Below, piece by piece: positions 16,224 to 25,298 of a DNA stretch of 30,497 nt. Position 1 is the first letter of the stretch, and each line of letters opens with the position of its first letter. The translations under genes were made by a program, and so were the position numbers. The notes under the pieces were generated by a model. The model was not told where the DNA came from. It worked only from the letters and a program-made list of their open reading frames with translations, and did no database searches. Source of the stretch: an uncultured Succinatimonas sp. (lineage in GTDB: Bacteria > Pseudomonadota > Gammaproteobacteria > Enterobacterales > Succinivibrionaceae); NCBI GenBank assembly GCA_905201175.1, contig CAJKNC010000008.1:1-30497 (forward strand), in the 5' to 3' direction.

Positions 16224-18707
16224 TCAGTTTTTTTTATCCCCAGATTTGATCGTAAACGGATGTAAAGAACGCATATTATCGCTTAAAACAAAATATTGAG
16301 GTAAATTAAAATGAAGATTACGCTCGCCTGATGGCTCTTCACTTTGACGAGTATAAAAACGATTGATAGCATTTACTAAATCAGAACGAGATTTTTGATA
16401 GCCTCTGACAGTTTTGACCTCGTTGCGCTCATTCACAATATAAATATCCCATCCTTTTTCCGCTTTAACAAAAAAGTATTGCATAACGCCGATGGAAGCT
16501 TCACGATCAATTTCAGCCGGCACCTGTAATGCAAATTCAGGCCTCATGCCATAGCGAGACAAAACACTAATGTCAAAATCAGATGATGAGCTAAAGGGAG
16601 ATCTTCTTAATAAAGAAACACCTCGCTCTCCTGAACCTCGCGCGACATAAGTATTAAGTCCAACATCAAAACTGTATTCACGCTGCGGATTATCGATACA
16701 AGCAAAAATACCTCTTAAGATTGATTCTAAATCATAACGAATTAAATCACTCTGTGTTTTTGAATAAGAAATAATTACCTCAGATTTAAAATTATTCTGA
16801 TTGCGATCATGAGCCAATCTTCTTATACGCAATAAAGTAGCTAAAAGTTCAACTACCCCATCTTCACCATCCGGAAAAGCTGTAGACTCTATCTCTCCCC
16901 ATGAATTGATGGTAATCATATCTATAGAGCCGATTAAACACTCTCTGGATCTGCCGGCACACAAGGCTGAACCGCTGTCTAAATCTAAGGAATTATTACG
17001 ATAATTTAAAGTAGCATCACGCTCAAAATTAACTACAACTAAGGTTTTGCGAATATATCGTGTCTGCTGCAAATCAGCTTCTGCAACCTGCTCCTGGTTT
17101 TCCCCTAAAAAAACTCTAATATCTCTTGATAGAGATAAAATCTTCTCTGCATTTATAATGCCGGGAGCTCCTCCAAGATAGATTTTGGTTCTTGCTGTTA
17201 AAACATGATTAAAAGTAGCCCATACAACCGCCTGGCATAATCTCAAGGCTGTGTATACCGATCTTCTTTGCAGAATTTCCAAAGAATCGATAGCTGCAGG
17301 ATATAAATGCCAGCCGCGGTCACAGATAGAGTTTTTCGACGGCTTAATAAAAGTTAAATAAGGTTCTTCTAAATATTCTCGGAATTCTTTATTAAGCAGC
17401 AAAACCTTGCCTGGATAGCCATCAAAAGCAGCATAAAGCTTGCGAGAGAGGACTCCGGCATCATCTGAAGTAATTGCATACTCAATGCCATGCCCAACAC
17501 TAAAGCGCAACAAGGCACGATAGCTTAAATGTAAAGATGTAAATAAATCCTTTTGCAGCTTAGTAACAAAACCTGCTTTCCAATGCTCCCGCGATTTAAG
17601 TTCTTCTCTAAAAGCAGAACTCCAGCCCCAATTACTACATAAGCGGGATAAAAGCTTTTTTCTCGTATTTATAACCTTAGCATCAACCAGGCCAACCAAA
17701 GACATTTCAAGCTTCAAATAAAAACACAGGCGAACTAAAGTTAAACGTGTAGTATCATTTTTAGCTCTAAGGTAGCTTGAAACTTTTTTAAACATTAAAT
17801 AATAAGCATCAAGCCTCAAAGAATAGCCATTGGATGAATACATTCTGCTTTTTAATACTGAAGAAAGCAGCTTAGTATGAGGATATTCATTAGCATAAAC
17901 CTCCATCAGCAGAATCTTTAATGCAGCTTTAAAAGGGTGATCAATTCCTTTATATAAAAGCCATAAGCCCGAACCGAAATATTCAGCGGCAGAACTTTTA
18001 GCTACGGATCCAAAATCAAACCATAATTGATTATCTACCCGGCCACTTTCATATAAAGATCGTACTGCCCCGTAATAATCCTGATCTTCTTCCTGCGGCG
18101 TAACCATATACCAAATAATATAGCGCCCGCTCAATCTAAAAGAACTGCGATAGAATTCATCTAAAAGGAACAGACTCTGTGCCGAACCGCAATCTTCTGT
18201 ATCTAACGTACCGTGCTGTCCACTAATAAATCTATCATCAGCCGTAACAAAAAGATTGATATCCGCTCCTAATGCCTTGAAAAAAGTAGAAATAAAATGG
18301 CACTTTTCTGTTAAAAGAAAAATTTCATGTTCAGGAATAATTGAGCTTACACATACCCAAATATCTAAATCAGATGATATGCCCTGGCAAATAGAAGAGG
18401 TGCTGCCCATAGCATATAGCCCTAAAATAGAATAACGTCCACGAGAACGCACTTCAGGATCTATCCCCTGTTTTTTCAAATATTCTTTTTGCCAGGCATT
18501 AGGCACAAAACCGTCAATGCCATACGGGACATCCGCATCTCGAGCCCCTGGCAGGCGTTTATCGTTATAATGCAGAAGTAAAGACAACAAATTTAGCATC
18601 TTGCGTGTATGTGGACGCAATACACACAGGGCTCTACGCATACGTTCTTCATTTAATAATTTGTATTGCGAAAGCCTTAAGTCAAAATCTGTTGTTAAGT
18701 TGTCCAT
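16224..18707 (-). CDS. cyaA: Class I adenylate cyclase
   Basis: Makes cAMP from ATP for CRP-dependent catabolite control. The 827-residue protein is close to E. coli CyaA (848) and collinear with it. The nucleotidyltransferase-like active site is MGSTSSICQGISSDLDIWVC near residues 106-125. Later conserved blocks include EDCGSAQSLFLLDEFYR, the EYFGSGLWLLYKGID segment, GVLSRKLYAAFDGYPGKV and the C-terminal NRFYTRQ and FNLPQYF. In E. coli the C-terminal half mediates glucose-PTS regulation; that part is present here. It is divergent from hemX across 263 bp, which holds two TGTGA half-sites. lptM lies 73 bp downstream. cyaY, which lies between cyaA and yifL in E. coli, is absent. Confidence 0.97.
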   Translation of the reverse strand: MDNLTTDFDLRLSQYKLLNEERMRRALCVLRPHTRKMLNLLSLLLHYNDKRLPGARDADVPYGIDGFVPNAWQKEYLKKQGIDPEVRSRGRYSILGLYAMGSTSSICQGISSDLDIWVCVSSIIPEHEIFLLTEKCHFISTFFKALGADINLFVTADDRFISGQHGTLDTEDCGSAQSLFLLDEFYRSSFRLSGRYIIWYMVTPQEEDQDYYGAVRSLYESGRVDNQLWFDFGSVAKSSAAEYFGSGLWLLYKGIDHPFKAALKILLMEVYANEYPHTKLLSSVLKSRMYSSNGYSLRLDAYYLMFKKVSSYLRAKNDTTRLTLVRLCFYLKLEMSLVGLVDAKVINTRKKLLSRLCSNWGWSSAFREELKSREHWKAGFVTKLQKDLFTSLHLSYRALLRFSVGHGIEYAITSDDAGVLSRKLYAAFDGYPGKVLLLNKEFREYLEEPYLTFIKPSKNSICDRGWHLYPAAIDSLEILQRRSVYTALRLCQAVVWATFNHVLTARTKIYLGGAPGIINAEKILSLSRDIRVFLGENQEQVAEADLQQTRYIRKTLVVVNFERDATLNYRNNSLDLDSGSALCAGRSRECLIGSIDMITINSWGEIESTAFPDGEDGVVELLATLLRIRRLAHDRNQNNFKSEVIISYSKTQSDLIRYDLESILRGIFACIDNPQREYSFDVGLNTYVARGSGERGVSLLRRSPFSSSSDFDISVLSRYGMRPEFALQVPAEIDREASIGVMQYFFVKAEKGWDIYIVNERNEVKTVRGYQKSRSDLVNAINRFYTRQSEEPSGERNLHFNLPQYFVLSDNMRSLHPFTIKSGDKKN

Positions 18708-18801
18708 ATCATGCCTTTTGCAAAACTCTGCTTTGATTATAACTTAATATTACAAATATCTAATTCTGGCTAAAAAACTATAAGGGCTTATAATTATAAT
18801 T

Positions 18802-18853
18802 TGTGAGACTTATAAAAATATATTTTCGCAAGTAGTCTTATAAAATGTGATCT
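18802..18853. promoter_or_regulatory. Two CRP-like half-sites between cyaA and hemX
   Basis: TGTGA occurs at 18802-18806 and 18846-18850 in the same orientation, 44 bp apart (about four helical turns). The second lies in AAATGTGATCT, identical to the left half of the CRP consensus. The right halves are poor: TAAAA after 6 bp for the first and CTGAT for the second. Near the cyaA end a TATAAT (18741-18736, minus) is a likely -10 for cyaA. CRP repression of cyaA is known in E. coli; binding here is a guess. Confidence 0.3.
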
Positions 18854-18970
18854 AAACTGATCCTTTGAGGTGATCTTAGCATGCAATTTTTAGTCTAAAT
18901 TATAAAGCATGTTATTATAAATACTTGCGTAGTTAACTTTTCTACCTAATTTGCTGAGACTGGCCTATAT

Positions 18971-20332
18971 ATGAAAGAACAAAAACAAACAAACCAAGTC
19001 GCTGAAGATACCTCCGCTGAAAAAAACTCTGCTACCCCTATTCCTAATGAAGAGGTACTTAACAAAGGATCTGGCGATCAGAAAAAAGAAGAAAACGCAG
19101 CTGAGCTTCTAAAGGAATCCATTGAGAATCCTAAAACTGAAGATCACAATGAAACTGTAGAAGATATTCAAGCAGAAGTGCCTGCCGCTCAAGTTTTAGA
19201 CGAAAAGAAAATAAATGAGTCTATACAAAAAATAAAATCACATGGCCGCGTTTCTAATTTATTGATTATTGCTCTTATTTTAATTTGCGGCGGTTATATG
19301 TGGTATTTGCAAACTAATAACCAAAAAGCTTTAAATAAGATGCAAGATGATATTGCAGGCAAGGTTCAAGATCTAGAAAAAGAACAGCAGGCTCTTATTG
19401 ATAATAACAAAGCCTATACTCAAAAAATTAGCGAAATTCAGACTCTTGCTAATACAAATAATGAGCTCACGAATAAGAATCAGGAATTATTAAGTTCCTT
19501 AGAGGAAATAACGAAAAAAGTTGACGAAGAAACTTCATATTTAAAAGGCATCAAAGAACAGCTTAATCGCTATGAGGCCAGAGACCCTGACGACTGGCGC
19601 AAGGCTCAAAGCTATTTCCTTGTAAGTTCTGCTTACAGAATGGCTGTATTCTCTCGTGATCCAAAGGCCGCTTTATGGTGCTTAAATAGCGCCAATGAGC
19701 TGCTTGCCGGCATTGAAGAAGAACAGATCAATAAAATCCGCGAAGTCTTAGCCAATGATATTATGAAGATAAAAAATATTCCTCAGCTAGACTTACGCGG
19801 TTTAATCAATAAGCTTGACAGTGTATACAATAATCTCGGCCAAATGACTTTAGCCGAAGTCACTACAGAGGATCAGCGCGAACAGAATTACAAAAAGTCC
19901 GATTCCGTTACCGAAACCTTAATCGAATGGAAAAATAATTTATTAGCCTCTTTAAAAGACTTTTCCTCTCGTTTTGTAGAAATTCGCCGCCGTGATGAAC
20001 AGGCTGTAAATGCATTCTTATCTGCAGACCAGGCAAAACTTCTGCTTGAAAACTTAAAATCTCAGATATTATTAGCAAAAATGGCTGTTTATGAGCAAAA
20101 TGAGCAAGCATACATTGCTGATATAGAACAGGCTTTAACTTTGATTAAAGGTTACTATAATCCAGAAACTCCTGCCTTTAAGGCTAATATTGAGACTTTA
20201 GAAGACTTAAAAGCTACTCAAATTTATGTACAAACTCCTAATACTTTAGAGAGCTATAATTTATTTGACAAATATGCTCGTCAAATTTTACGTCTCAATA
20301 CCCCTGATATGCCGGCAGCTGCAGAAGAATAA
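18971..20332 (+). CDS. hemX: HemX-family membrane-anchored protein
   Basis: Member of the HemX family (old name uroporphyrinogen-III C-methyltransferase), whose biochemical role is unsettled. The protein has 453 residues: a long charged N-terminal tail (1-90), one transmembrane helix (about 94-113, LLIIALILICGGYMWYL), then a coiled-coil-like region rich in Q, N, K and E (about 115-200) and a helical C-terminal domain with the HemX block DDWRKAQSYFLVSSAYRMA. It is larger than E. coli HemX (393), mostly through the N-terminal tail. hemY starts 12 nt after the stop. In E. coli hemX follows hemC-hemD; here it is the first gene after the divergent promoter region. The ribosome binding site is weak. 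Confidence 0.88.
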   Translation: MKEQKQTNQVAEDTSAEKNSATPIPNEEVLNKGSGDQKKEENAAELLKESIENPKTEDHNETVEDIQAEVPAAQVLDEKKINESIQKIKSHGRVSNLLIIALILICGGYMWYLQTNNQKALNKMQDDIAGKVQDLEKEQQALIDNNKAYTQKISEIQTLANTNNELTNKNQELLSSLEEITKKVDEETSYLKGIKEQLNRYEARDPDDWRKAQSYFLVSSAYRMAVFSRDPKAALWCLNSANELLAGIEEEQINKIREVLANDIMKIKNIPQLDLRGLINKLDSVYNNLGQMTLAEVTTEDQREQNYKKSDSVTETLIEWKNNLLASLKDFSSRFVEIRRRDEQAVNAFLSADQAKLLLENLKSQILLAKMAVYEQNEQAYIADIEQALTLIKGYYNPETPAFKANIETLEDLKATQIYVQTPNTLESYNLFDKYARQILRLNTPDMPAAAEE

Positions 20333-20344
20333 GGAGACATTAGT

Positions 20345-21607
20345 ATGTTAAAGATTCTTCTTGGTCTATTGATCGCTTGCGGTGCCATTATTGTTGGTCC
20401 TTTATTAGCTGATAAACAGGGCTTTGTACATATTTCTTTTGGTAACTACATTATTGAAGCTTCAGTGACAACTACTGTTATCATCTTGCTGGTTACTATT
20501 GTTCTTGTACATGTATGCTGGAATTTAATTAAAAGTATTTTCGGCATGCCTGGCGGAACTGCCCGTTGGTTTAAAGCTCACAGCGAGAAAAAAGCTTTAA
20601 GTCGTCAGGATATGGCTTACATAGCTTACGCTAAAGGAGATTTCAAAAAAGCCCTGGATTTAATTGAAAAATCAGCTCCGCTAAATAAGCTTCCTATAAA
20701 TGCTCTTTTAGTCTCTGCTAAATCTGCTTTTAATATCGGCAATTTCGACTACACCCGCAAAGCTTTAGATGAAGCTCAAAATCGAGGCCCTGAATGTCAA
20801 ATAGCAACTACTGTAATCCGGGCTAAGCTTAACTTAAAGGTTAATAATCCTAACGCTGCTTTAGAGTATCTTAATAAATTAAGCCCTAAATGCCGCAATA
20901 CCTTAATTTATAAGCTATATTACGATTGCTATAAGGCTAAAACCGATATTGAAAAAATCTATAGCGTTGCTGCTAATTTAGTAAAAAGCAAGCTTATTTC
21001 CGAAGAGGATTGTCGCGTAATATTCTGCAAATATTATGAAGAACGCCTAAAGAAAGCACAAAATGCAGAAGATATGGATAATGTCTATAAGCTGTTAAAT
21101 AAAAAGGATCGCTTCGACTCTCGTTTTATAGCTCCTTACATTCATAAACTTATTACTTTAAATATCTTAAATAAAGCATCATCCTTGAGCTTAAATTTCT
21201 TAAAGCATAATGATGATAGTGAATTTCTTGAGAGCATTGCTAAATGGGATGTCGCTATGCCGGAGGTTTTAAAATACCTGCAAAAACAAGTTTCTCATCA
21301 GGCTATTGCTGCTGAAGATAACCTATCCTTAATTAAGGCTTTAGCTAATTTAGAGATGAAACAGGACCTTCTTCAAGATGCTTTAGAAGACTATAAAAAG
21401 GCTTTGAAAATTCAGCAAAGTCCAGACATCTATGCAAAGATTGGACAGATTTTATCTATGCAGCAAAATTATACTGAAGCCACAGAGTATTTTTCTAAAG
21501 CTTACAGTATCTCTGAAAATAAAGCAGCCTCTAAGGTAATCTCTGATGCTAAGACAGATACTGATTCCGCAGAAGAGAATGCCGATGGCAAAAAGCTGCT
21601 AAGCTAA
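20345..21607 (+). CDS. hemY: HemY-family TPR membrane protein
   Basis: Proteobacterial HemY, an inner-membrane protein encoded with the haem genes and named for a presumed role in late protohaem synthesis; it is unrelated to the protoporphyrinogen oxidase also called HemY. The 420 residues start with two transmembrane helices (about 1-21 and 43-65) joined by the conserved KQGFVHISFGNYIIE segment and followed by GMPGGTARWF. The rest is alpha-helical with TPR-like repeats; the one near residues 340-395 is the clearest. An AAGGAG ribosome binding site lies between the hemX stop and this ATG, and the unit ends in a strong terminator. Confidence 0.88.
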   Translation: MLKILLGLLIACGAIIVGPLLADKQGFVHISFGNYIIEASVTTTVIILLVTIVLVHVCWNLIKSIFGMPGGTARWFKAHSEKKALSRQDMAYIAYAKGDFKKALDLIEKSAPLNKLPINALLVSAKSAFNIGNFDYTRKALDEAQNRGPECQIATTVIRAKLNLKVNNPNAALEYLNKLSPKCRNTLIYKLYYDCYKAKTDIEKIYSVAANLVKSKLISEEDCRVIFCKYYEERLKKAQNAEDMDNVYKLLNKKDRFDSRFIAPYIHKLITLNILNKASSLSLNFLKHNDDSEFLESIAKWDVAMPEVLKYLQKQVSHQAIAAEDNLSLIKALANLEMKQDLLQDALEDYKKALKIQQSPDIYAKIGQILSMQQNYTEATEYFSKAYSISENKAASKVISDAKTDTDSAEENADGKKLLS

Positions 21608-21627
21608 AAATTTATACTGATAAAAAT

Positions 21628-21662
21628 AAAGGCATGACTTTTTTCATAAAGTCATGCCTTTT
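21628..21662 (+). terminator. Intrinsic terminator of hemX-hemY
   Basis: A perfect 14-bp stem, AAAGGCATGACTTT (21628-21641) with its complement at 21648-21661, encloses a 6-nt loop and runs into T residues. It begins 20 bp after the hemY stop. Confidence 0.92.
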
Positions 21663-21802
21663 ATATTTAATTGTCTTCACAATTTTTTCCCAATACTCTA
21701 AATGTATTTCTCCAATTTAATGAAAAAATACGCACGCAGCAATTTTATGAGCTAAACATTAGTGTAACTAATAAACCAAAATATAAGGCTGATTTAGAGG
21801 AT

Positions 21803-21828
21803 ATCTCCCTAGGTTTTCCTAGGGAGAT
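21803..21828 (-). terminator. Hairpin after ilvA, weak or U-poor terminator
   Basis: A perfect 11-bp stem, ATCTCCCTAGG (21803-21813) with CCTAGGGAGAT (21818-21828), encloses a 4-nt loop and lies 11 bp after the ilvA stop. On the minus strand the following bases are ATCCTCTAAA, not a proper U-tract, so it may protect the 3' end of the message or work with Rho. The hemY terminator, another 140 bp on, may act as backup. Confidence 0.5.
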
Positions 21829-21839
21829 TAGGCAAGAGC

Positions 21840-23366
21840 TTAACGCAAGAGCTGCTGATATGCTGTATTAGAGGTTACTTCTTCATATGGATAGCCGACT
21901 TTCTTTATAAAGTCCATAATGCCTTCTTCGTGATCAGCTAAATTAAATCCACATAAAACAGAACAGAATTCCAAACCAGTAATACGGAAATGGAACAGCG
22001 TAATGCTGTAAGAATCACCTAAAGTTTCTAGGAAACGCACTAAAGCATTAGAAGTTGCCGGGAACTCAAATAAAAATAACTTTTCATTAAGCTTACGATT
22101 AGGATGACCTCCAACCATATAGCGTACATGATCCTTAGCAATGCCATCATCAGTTAAATCCGTGACCAGATAACCGCTCTTCTTTAATGACTTAGATATT
22201 TCATTTAACTCTTTTTTACCTTCAGATAGCTCTACCGAGGCAAATACCCGAGCGCGATCATCTGCACCGTAACGATAGCTAAACTCAGTTACAGTTCTAG
22301 ATCCTATTGCTTTAGTAAAATTCAAGAAAGCTCCTCGTGCTTCAGGGATCTCTACGGATAAAATACCCTCAGTCATCTCACCGACATCGCAGCGCTCAGC
22401 AACCATACGCAAAGTATGGAACTTAACATTTGCACCTGAAAGAATAGCTACATGATTTCCTGAATGAATATTATGATCACGCACATATTTTTTAAGTCCA
22501 GCTAAAGACAAAGCTCCGCTAGGCTCAGCTATTGCGCGGGTATCATCAAAAATATCCTTCATTGCAGCGCAAATTTCATCATTAGAGCAGGTAACAATAT
22601 CATCAAGATACTTGCTTAATACTCTAAAAGTCTCGTTTCCTGCTTTGCGGACAGCAACACCATCTGCAAAATGAGACACATAGCCAATATCTACAGGTTT
22701 GCCAGCTCGTAAGGCCGCCTGCATGCTTGCACTGCCTTCAGCCTCAACGCCTATAACTCGCACATCTGGAAGGAGAGTCTTAATATAAACAGCAATGCCG
22801 GCTGCAAGCCCTCCTCCGCCTATCTGTACGTAAATAGTATCAATATCGTCTAGCTGACCTATGATTTCATGAGCTATTGTACCCTGACCTGCAATTACGT
22901 CAGGATCGTCAAAAGGCGGTATCATGGTCATAGATTTTTTCTTCGATAAAGACTGTGCATAAGCATAAGACTCATCAAAGCTATCGCCATATAAAACGAC
23001 CTCTGCACCATAATGACGAACAGCATCCACTTTAAGATCCGGAGTAGAAGTCGGCATTACAATTACTGCTTTAATACCTAATTTTTGTGCAGATAAAGCT
23101 ACGCCTTGAGCATGATTACCTGCTGAAGCTGTGATGATACCCGCTTTCAATTGCCCTTCAGACAGGTTTTTTATCATATTATAAGCTCCGCGGAGCTTAA
23201 AAGAATGAATCTTCTGGTAGTCTTCACGTTTTAAATGTACGCTAACTCCTAAACGCTCAGATAAATTATCCAAATGCTGTAAAGGTGTTACCCTAACTAA
23301 ATCATAAATACGCGCCAAAAGGATTTTTTGCATATATCCTTGAGCGTCAAGTAATTTTTCAGCCAT
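21840..23366 (-). CDS. ilvA: Threonine dehydratase, biosynthetic
   Basis: PLP enzyme that deaminates L-threonine to 2-oxobutanoate, the first step towards isoleucine. The 508-residue length and the C-terminal pair of ACT-like regulatory domains (about 330-508) mark the biosynthetic IlvA and not the short catabolic TdcB. The PLP lysine is K57 in SFKLRGAYN, and the phosphate-binding glycine loop is GGGGLAAG near residue 187. The regulatory domain is the usual site of isoleucine inhibition. The ATG at 23366 lies 2 nt after the ilvD stop with AAGG upstream, so the two are co-translated from one message. Confidence 0.97.
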   Translation of the reverse strand: MAEKLLDAQGYMQKILLARIYDLVRVTPLQHLDNLSERLGVSVHLKREDYQKIHSFKLRGAYNMIKNLSEGQLKAGIITASAGNHAQGVALSAQKLGIKAVIVMPTSTPDLKVDAVRHYGAEVVLYGDSFDESYAYAQSLSKKKSMTMIPPFDDPDVIAGQGTIAHEIIGQLDDIDTIYVQIGGGGLAAGIAVYIKTLLPDVRVIGVEAEGSASMQAALRAGKPVDIGYVSHFADGVAVRKAGNETFRVLSKYLDDIVTCSNDEICAAMKDIFDDTRAIAEPSGALSLAGLKKYVRDHNIHSGNHVAILSGANVKFHTLRMVAERCDVGEMTEGILSVEIPEARGAFLNFTKAIGSRTVTEFSYRYGADDRARVFASVELSEGKKELNEISKSLKKSGYLVTDLTDDGIAKDHVRYMVGGHPNRKLNEKLFLFEFPATSNALVRFLETLGDSYSITLFHFRITGLEFCSVLCGFNLADHEEGIMDFIKKVGYPYEEVTSNTAYQQLLR

Positions 23367-23368
23367 AA

Positions 23369-25219
23369 CTATAAACCTTCCAGCTTAGAACGATCACGAA
23401 CTCCGCCTTTATCAGCGCTAGAAGCCAATTTAGCAAATGCTCTCAAAGCAAATGAAATTTCGCGATTGCGATTCTTAGGCTGCCAGGCTTTATTACCTAA
23501 AGCTTCCATAGCTTTACGGCGCTTAGCTAATTCTTCATCGCTGACACACATTTTTATAGTGCGATTTGGTATATCGATTTGAATCATATCGTTCTCTTCT
23601 AAAAGGCCGATATTACCGCCGTTAGCAGCTTCAGGAGAAACATGACCAATCGATAATCCTGATGAACCGCCAGAGAAACGACCATCTGTAATTAAAGCAC
23701 ACTGCTTACCTAAGCCTACGGACTTGATATAGGAAGTCGGATAGAGCATTTCCTGCATACCAGGGCCTCCGCGAGGTCCTTCATAACGGACAATGACAAC
23801 ATCTCCCGCCTTAACTTTGCCGCCTAAAATACCTTCAACAGCATCTTCTTGACTTTCGAAAATACGAGCAGGTCCGACAAACTTCAAGATAGATTCGTCA
23901 ACTCCTGCAGTTTTAACAATACAGCCGTTCTCAGCTAAATTGCCATATAAAACTGCTAAACCGCCATCTTTAGAGTAAGCATGATCAAAATCGCGAATGC
24001 ATCCTGATGCTCTATCGGTATCTAGTTTGTCAACATAACAGCTCTGAGAAAAGGCTTCAATATTGTAGCTGCCTTTTGCACAAGCCTTATAGAACTTTAG
24101 GATCTCCTCATCAGCAGTAGTTTTGATATTATATTTATCGATCTGCTCACCAATGCTCATTCCTGATACTGTATGACTTTGCTCATGAATTAAGCCATTT
24201 TTCTTAAGCTCAGCCATAATATTCATAATGCCGCCAGCATTATGAAGATCCTCCATGTGCCACTCATGAGTAGAAGGAGACATCTTGCATATATGCGGGA
24301 TATGGCGAGAAAGCCTATCGATATCCTTCATAGTAAAATCAACGCCGGCTTCCTGAGCTACAGCTAAGATGTGCAATACCGTATTAGTAGAACCACCCAT
24401 AGCAATATCTAAGCTCATTGCATTTTCAAAAGTATCTTTAGTTGCTATAGAACGCGGTAATACAGAATCGTCTCCATTCTCATAATAGGCCTTAGCCATT
24501 TCTACAATGCGATGAGCTGCTTTAACAAACAAATTTCTACGCTCTGAATGAGTAGCGACTAAAGATCCATTGCCAGGCAAAGATAAACCTAAAGCTTCTG
24601 TTAAAGAATTCATAGAGTTAGCTGTAAACATACCTGAACAGGATCCGCATGTAGGACAAGCTGCAGATTCAACGGCTCTTACTTCCTCATCGCTAACATT
24701 AGGTTCAGCTGACACGATCATGGCATCGATCAGATCAACCTTATAATCACAGCCCTTCATGCGGCCAGCTTCCATAGGACCGCCGGAAACAAAAATAGTC
24801 GGAATATTTAAACGCATAGCGGCCATTAACATACCAGGGGTGACTTTATCACAGTTAGAAATGCATACTAAAGCATCAGCTTTATGGGCATTAACCATAT
24901 ACTCAACAGAATCGGCAATAATATCGCGACTAGGTAATGAATACAGCATGCCTGTATGTCCCATCGCAATACCATCATCAACGGCGATAGTATTAAATTC
25001 TTTAGCAATTCCTCCAGCCTTTTCTATCTCTTTTACAACCAACTGGCCGATATCGTGCAAATGCACATGTCCTGGGACAAACTGAGTAAAGGAATTTGCA
25101 ACTGCAATAATAGGCTTACCAAAATCACTGTCCTTAACGCCGGTAGCTTTCCATAAAGCACGCGCTCCAGCCATGATTTTTCCTTCGTAGGTTACCTTTG
25201 AACGATAATTATTTGACAT
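23369..25219 (-). CDS. ilvD: Dihydroxy-acid dehydratase
   Basis: Iron-sulfur enzyme of valine and isoleucine synthesis that dehydrates 2,3-dihydroxy acids to 2-oxo acids. With the ATG at 25219 it has 616 residues, the E. coli size. That start gives MSNNYRSKVTYEGKIMAGAR, aligned with IlvD proteins, and has AGGA 8 nt upstream. The frame remains open to a TTG at 25285, but the extra 22 codons run through a terminator hairpin and resemble no IlvD. Cluster and active-site blocks are SNCDKVTPGM, CPTCGSCSGMF, MGGSTNTVLH and GRFSGGSSGLSIGHVSPEA. It lies between ilvE and ilvA. Confidence 0.97.
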   Translation of the reverse strand: MSNNYRSKVTYEGKIMAGARALWKATGVKDSDFGKPIIAVANSFTQFVPGHVHLHDIGQLVVKEIEKAGGIAKEFNTIAVDDGIAMGHTGMLYSLPSRDIIADSVEYMVNAHKADALVCISNCDKVTPGMLMAAMRLNIPTIFVSGGPMEAGRMKGCDYKVDLIDAMIVSAEPNVSDEEVRAVESAACPTCGSCSGMFTANSMNSLTEALGLSLPGNGSLVATHSERRNLFVKAAHRIVEMAKAYYENGDDSVLPRSIATKDTFENAMSLDIAMGGSTNTVLHILAVAQEAGVDFTMKDIDRLSRHIPHICKMSPSTHEWHMEDLHNAGGIMNIMAELKKNGLIHEQSHTVSGMSIGEQIDKYNIKTTADEEILKFYKACAKGSYNIEAFSQSCYVDKLDTDRASGCIRDFDHAYSKDGGLAVLYGNLAENGCIVKTAGVDESILKFVGPARIFESQEDAVEGILGGKVKAGDVVIVRYEGPRGGPGMQEMLYPTSYIKSVGLGKQCALITDGRFSGGSSGLSIGHVSPEAANGGNIGLLEENDMIQIDIPNRTIKMCVSDEELAKRRKAMEALGNKAWQPKNRNREISFALRAFAKLASSADKGGVRDRSKLEGL

Positions 25220-25235
25220 ATAAAAAATCCTTTTT

Positions 25236-25273
25236 TTAAATAAAAACCCACTGCTTTTAGACAAGTAGTGGGT
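25236..25273 (-). terminator. Terminator or attenuator between ilvE and ilvD
   Basis: An 11-bp stem with one G-U pair (25246-25256 with 25263-25273) and a 6-nt loop is followed on the minus strand by TTTTTATTT. It fills most of the 79-bp gap between the ilvE stop and the ilvD ATG. As an intrinsic terminator inside the operon it would lower ilvD-ilvA expression or be a regulated stop. I see no Ile/Leu/Val-rich leader peptide in the gap. Confidence 0.75.
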
Positions 25274-25298
25274 CTTGGTAATCAATTATTCGTAAAAA

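Noticed and set aside
21671..21871. 66-codon plus-strand frame in the hemY-ilvA gap.
   Set aside because: TTG start, no ribosome binding site, crosses the ilvA hairpin and runs antisense into ilvA; no recognisable domain.
24759..25156. Long antisense frames over ilvD (and similar ones over cysS, dapF, lysA, hemX and yigB).
   Set aside because: They mirror strongly conserved genes on the other strand and show no independent start signals.
25220..25285. TTG-initiated 22-codon extension of ilvD, or a leader peptide reading through the hairpin.
   Set aside because: It runs through the terminator stem, has few Ile/Leu/Val codons and is absent from IlvD proteins; the ATG at 25219 has a good ribosome binding site.
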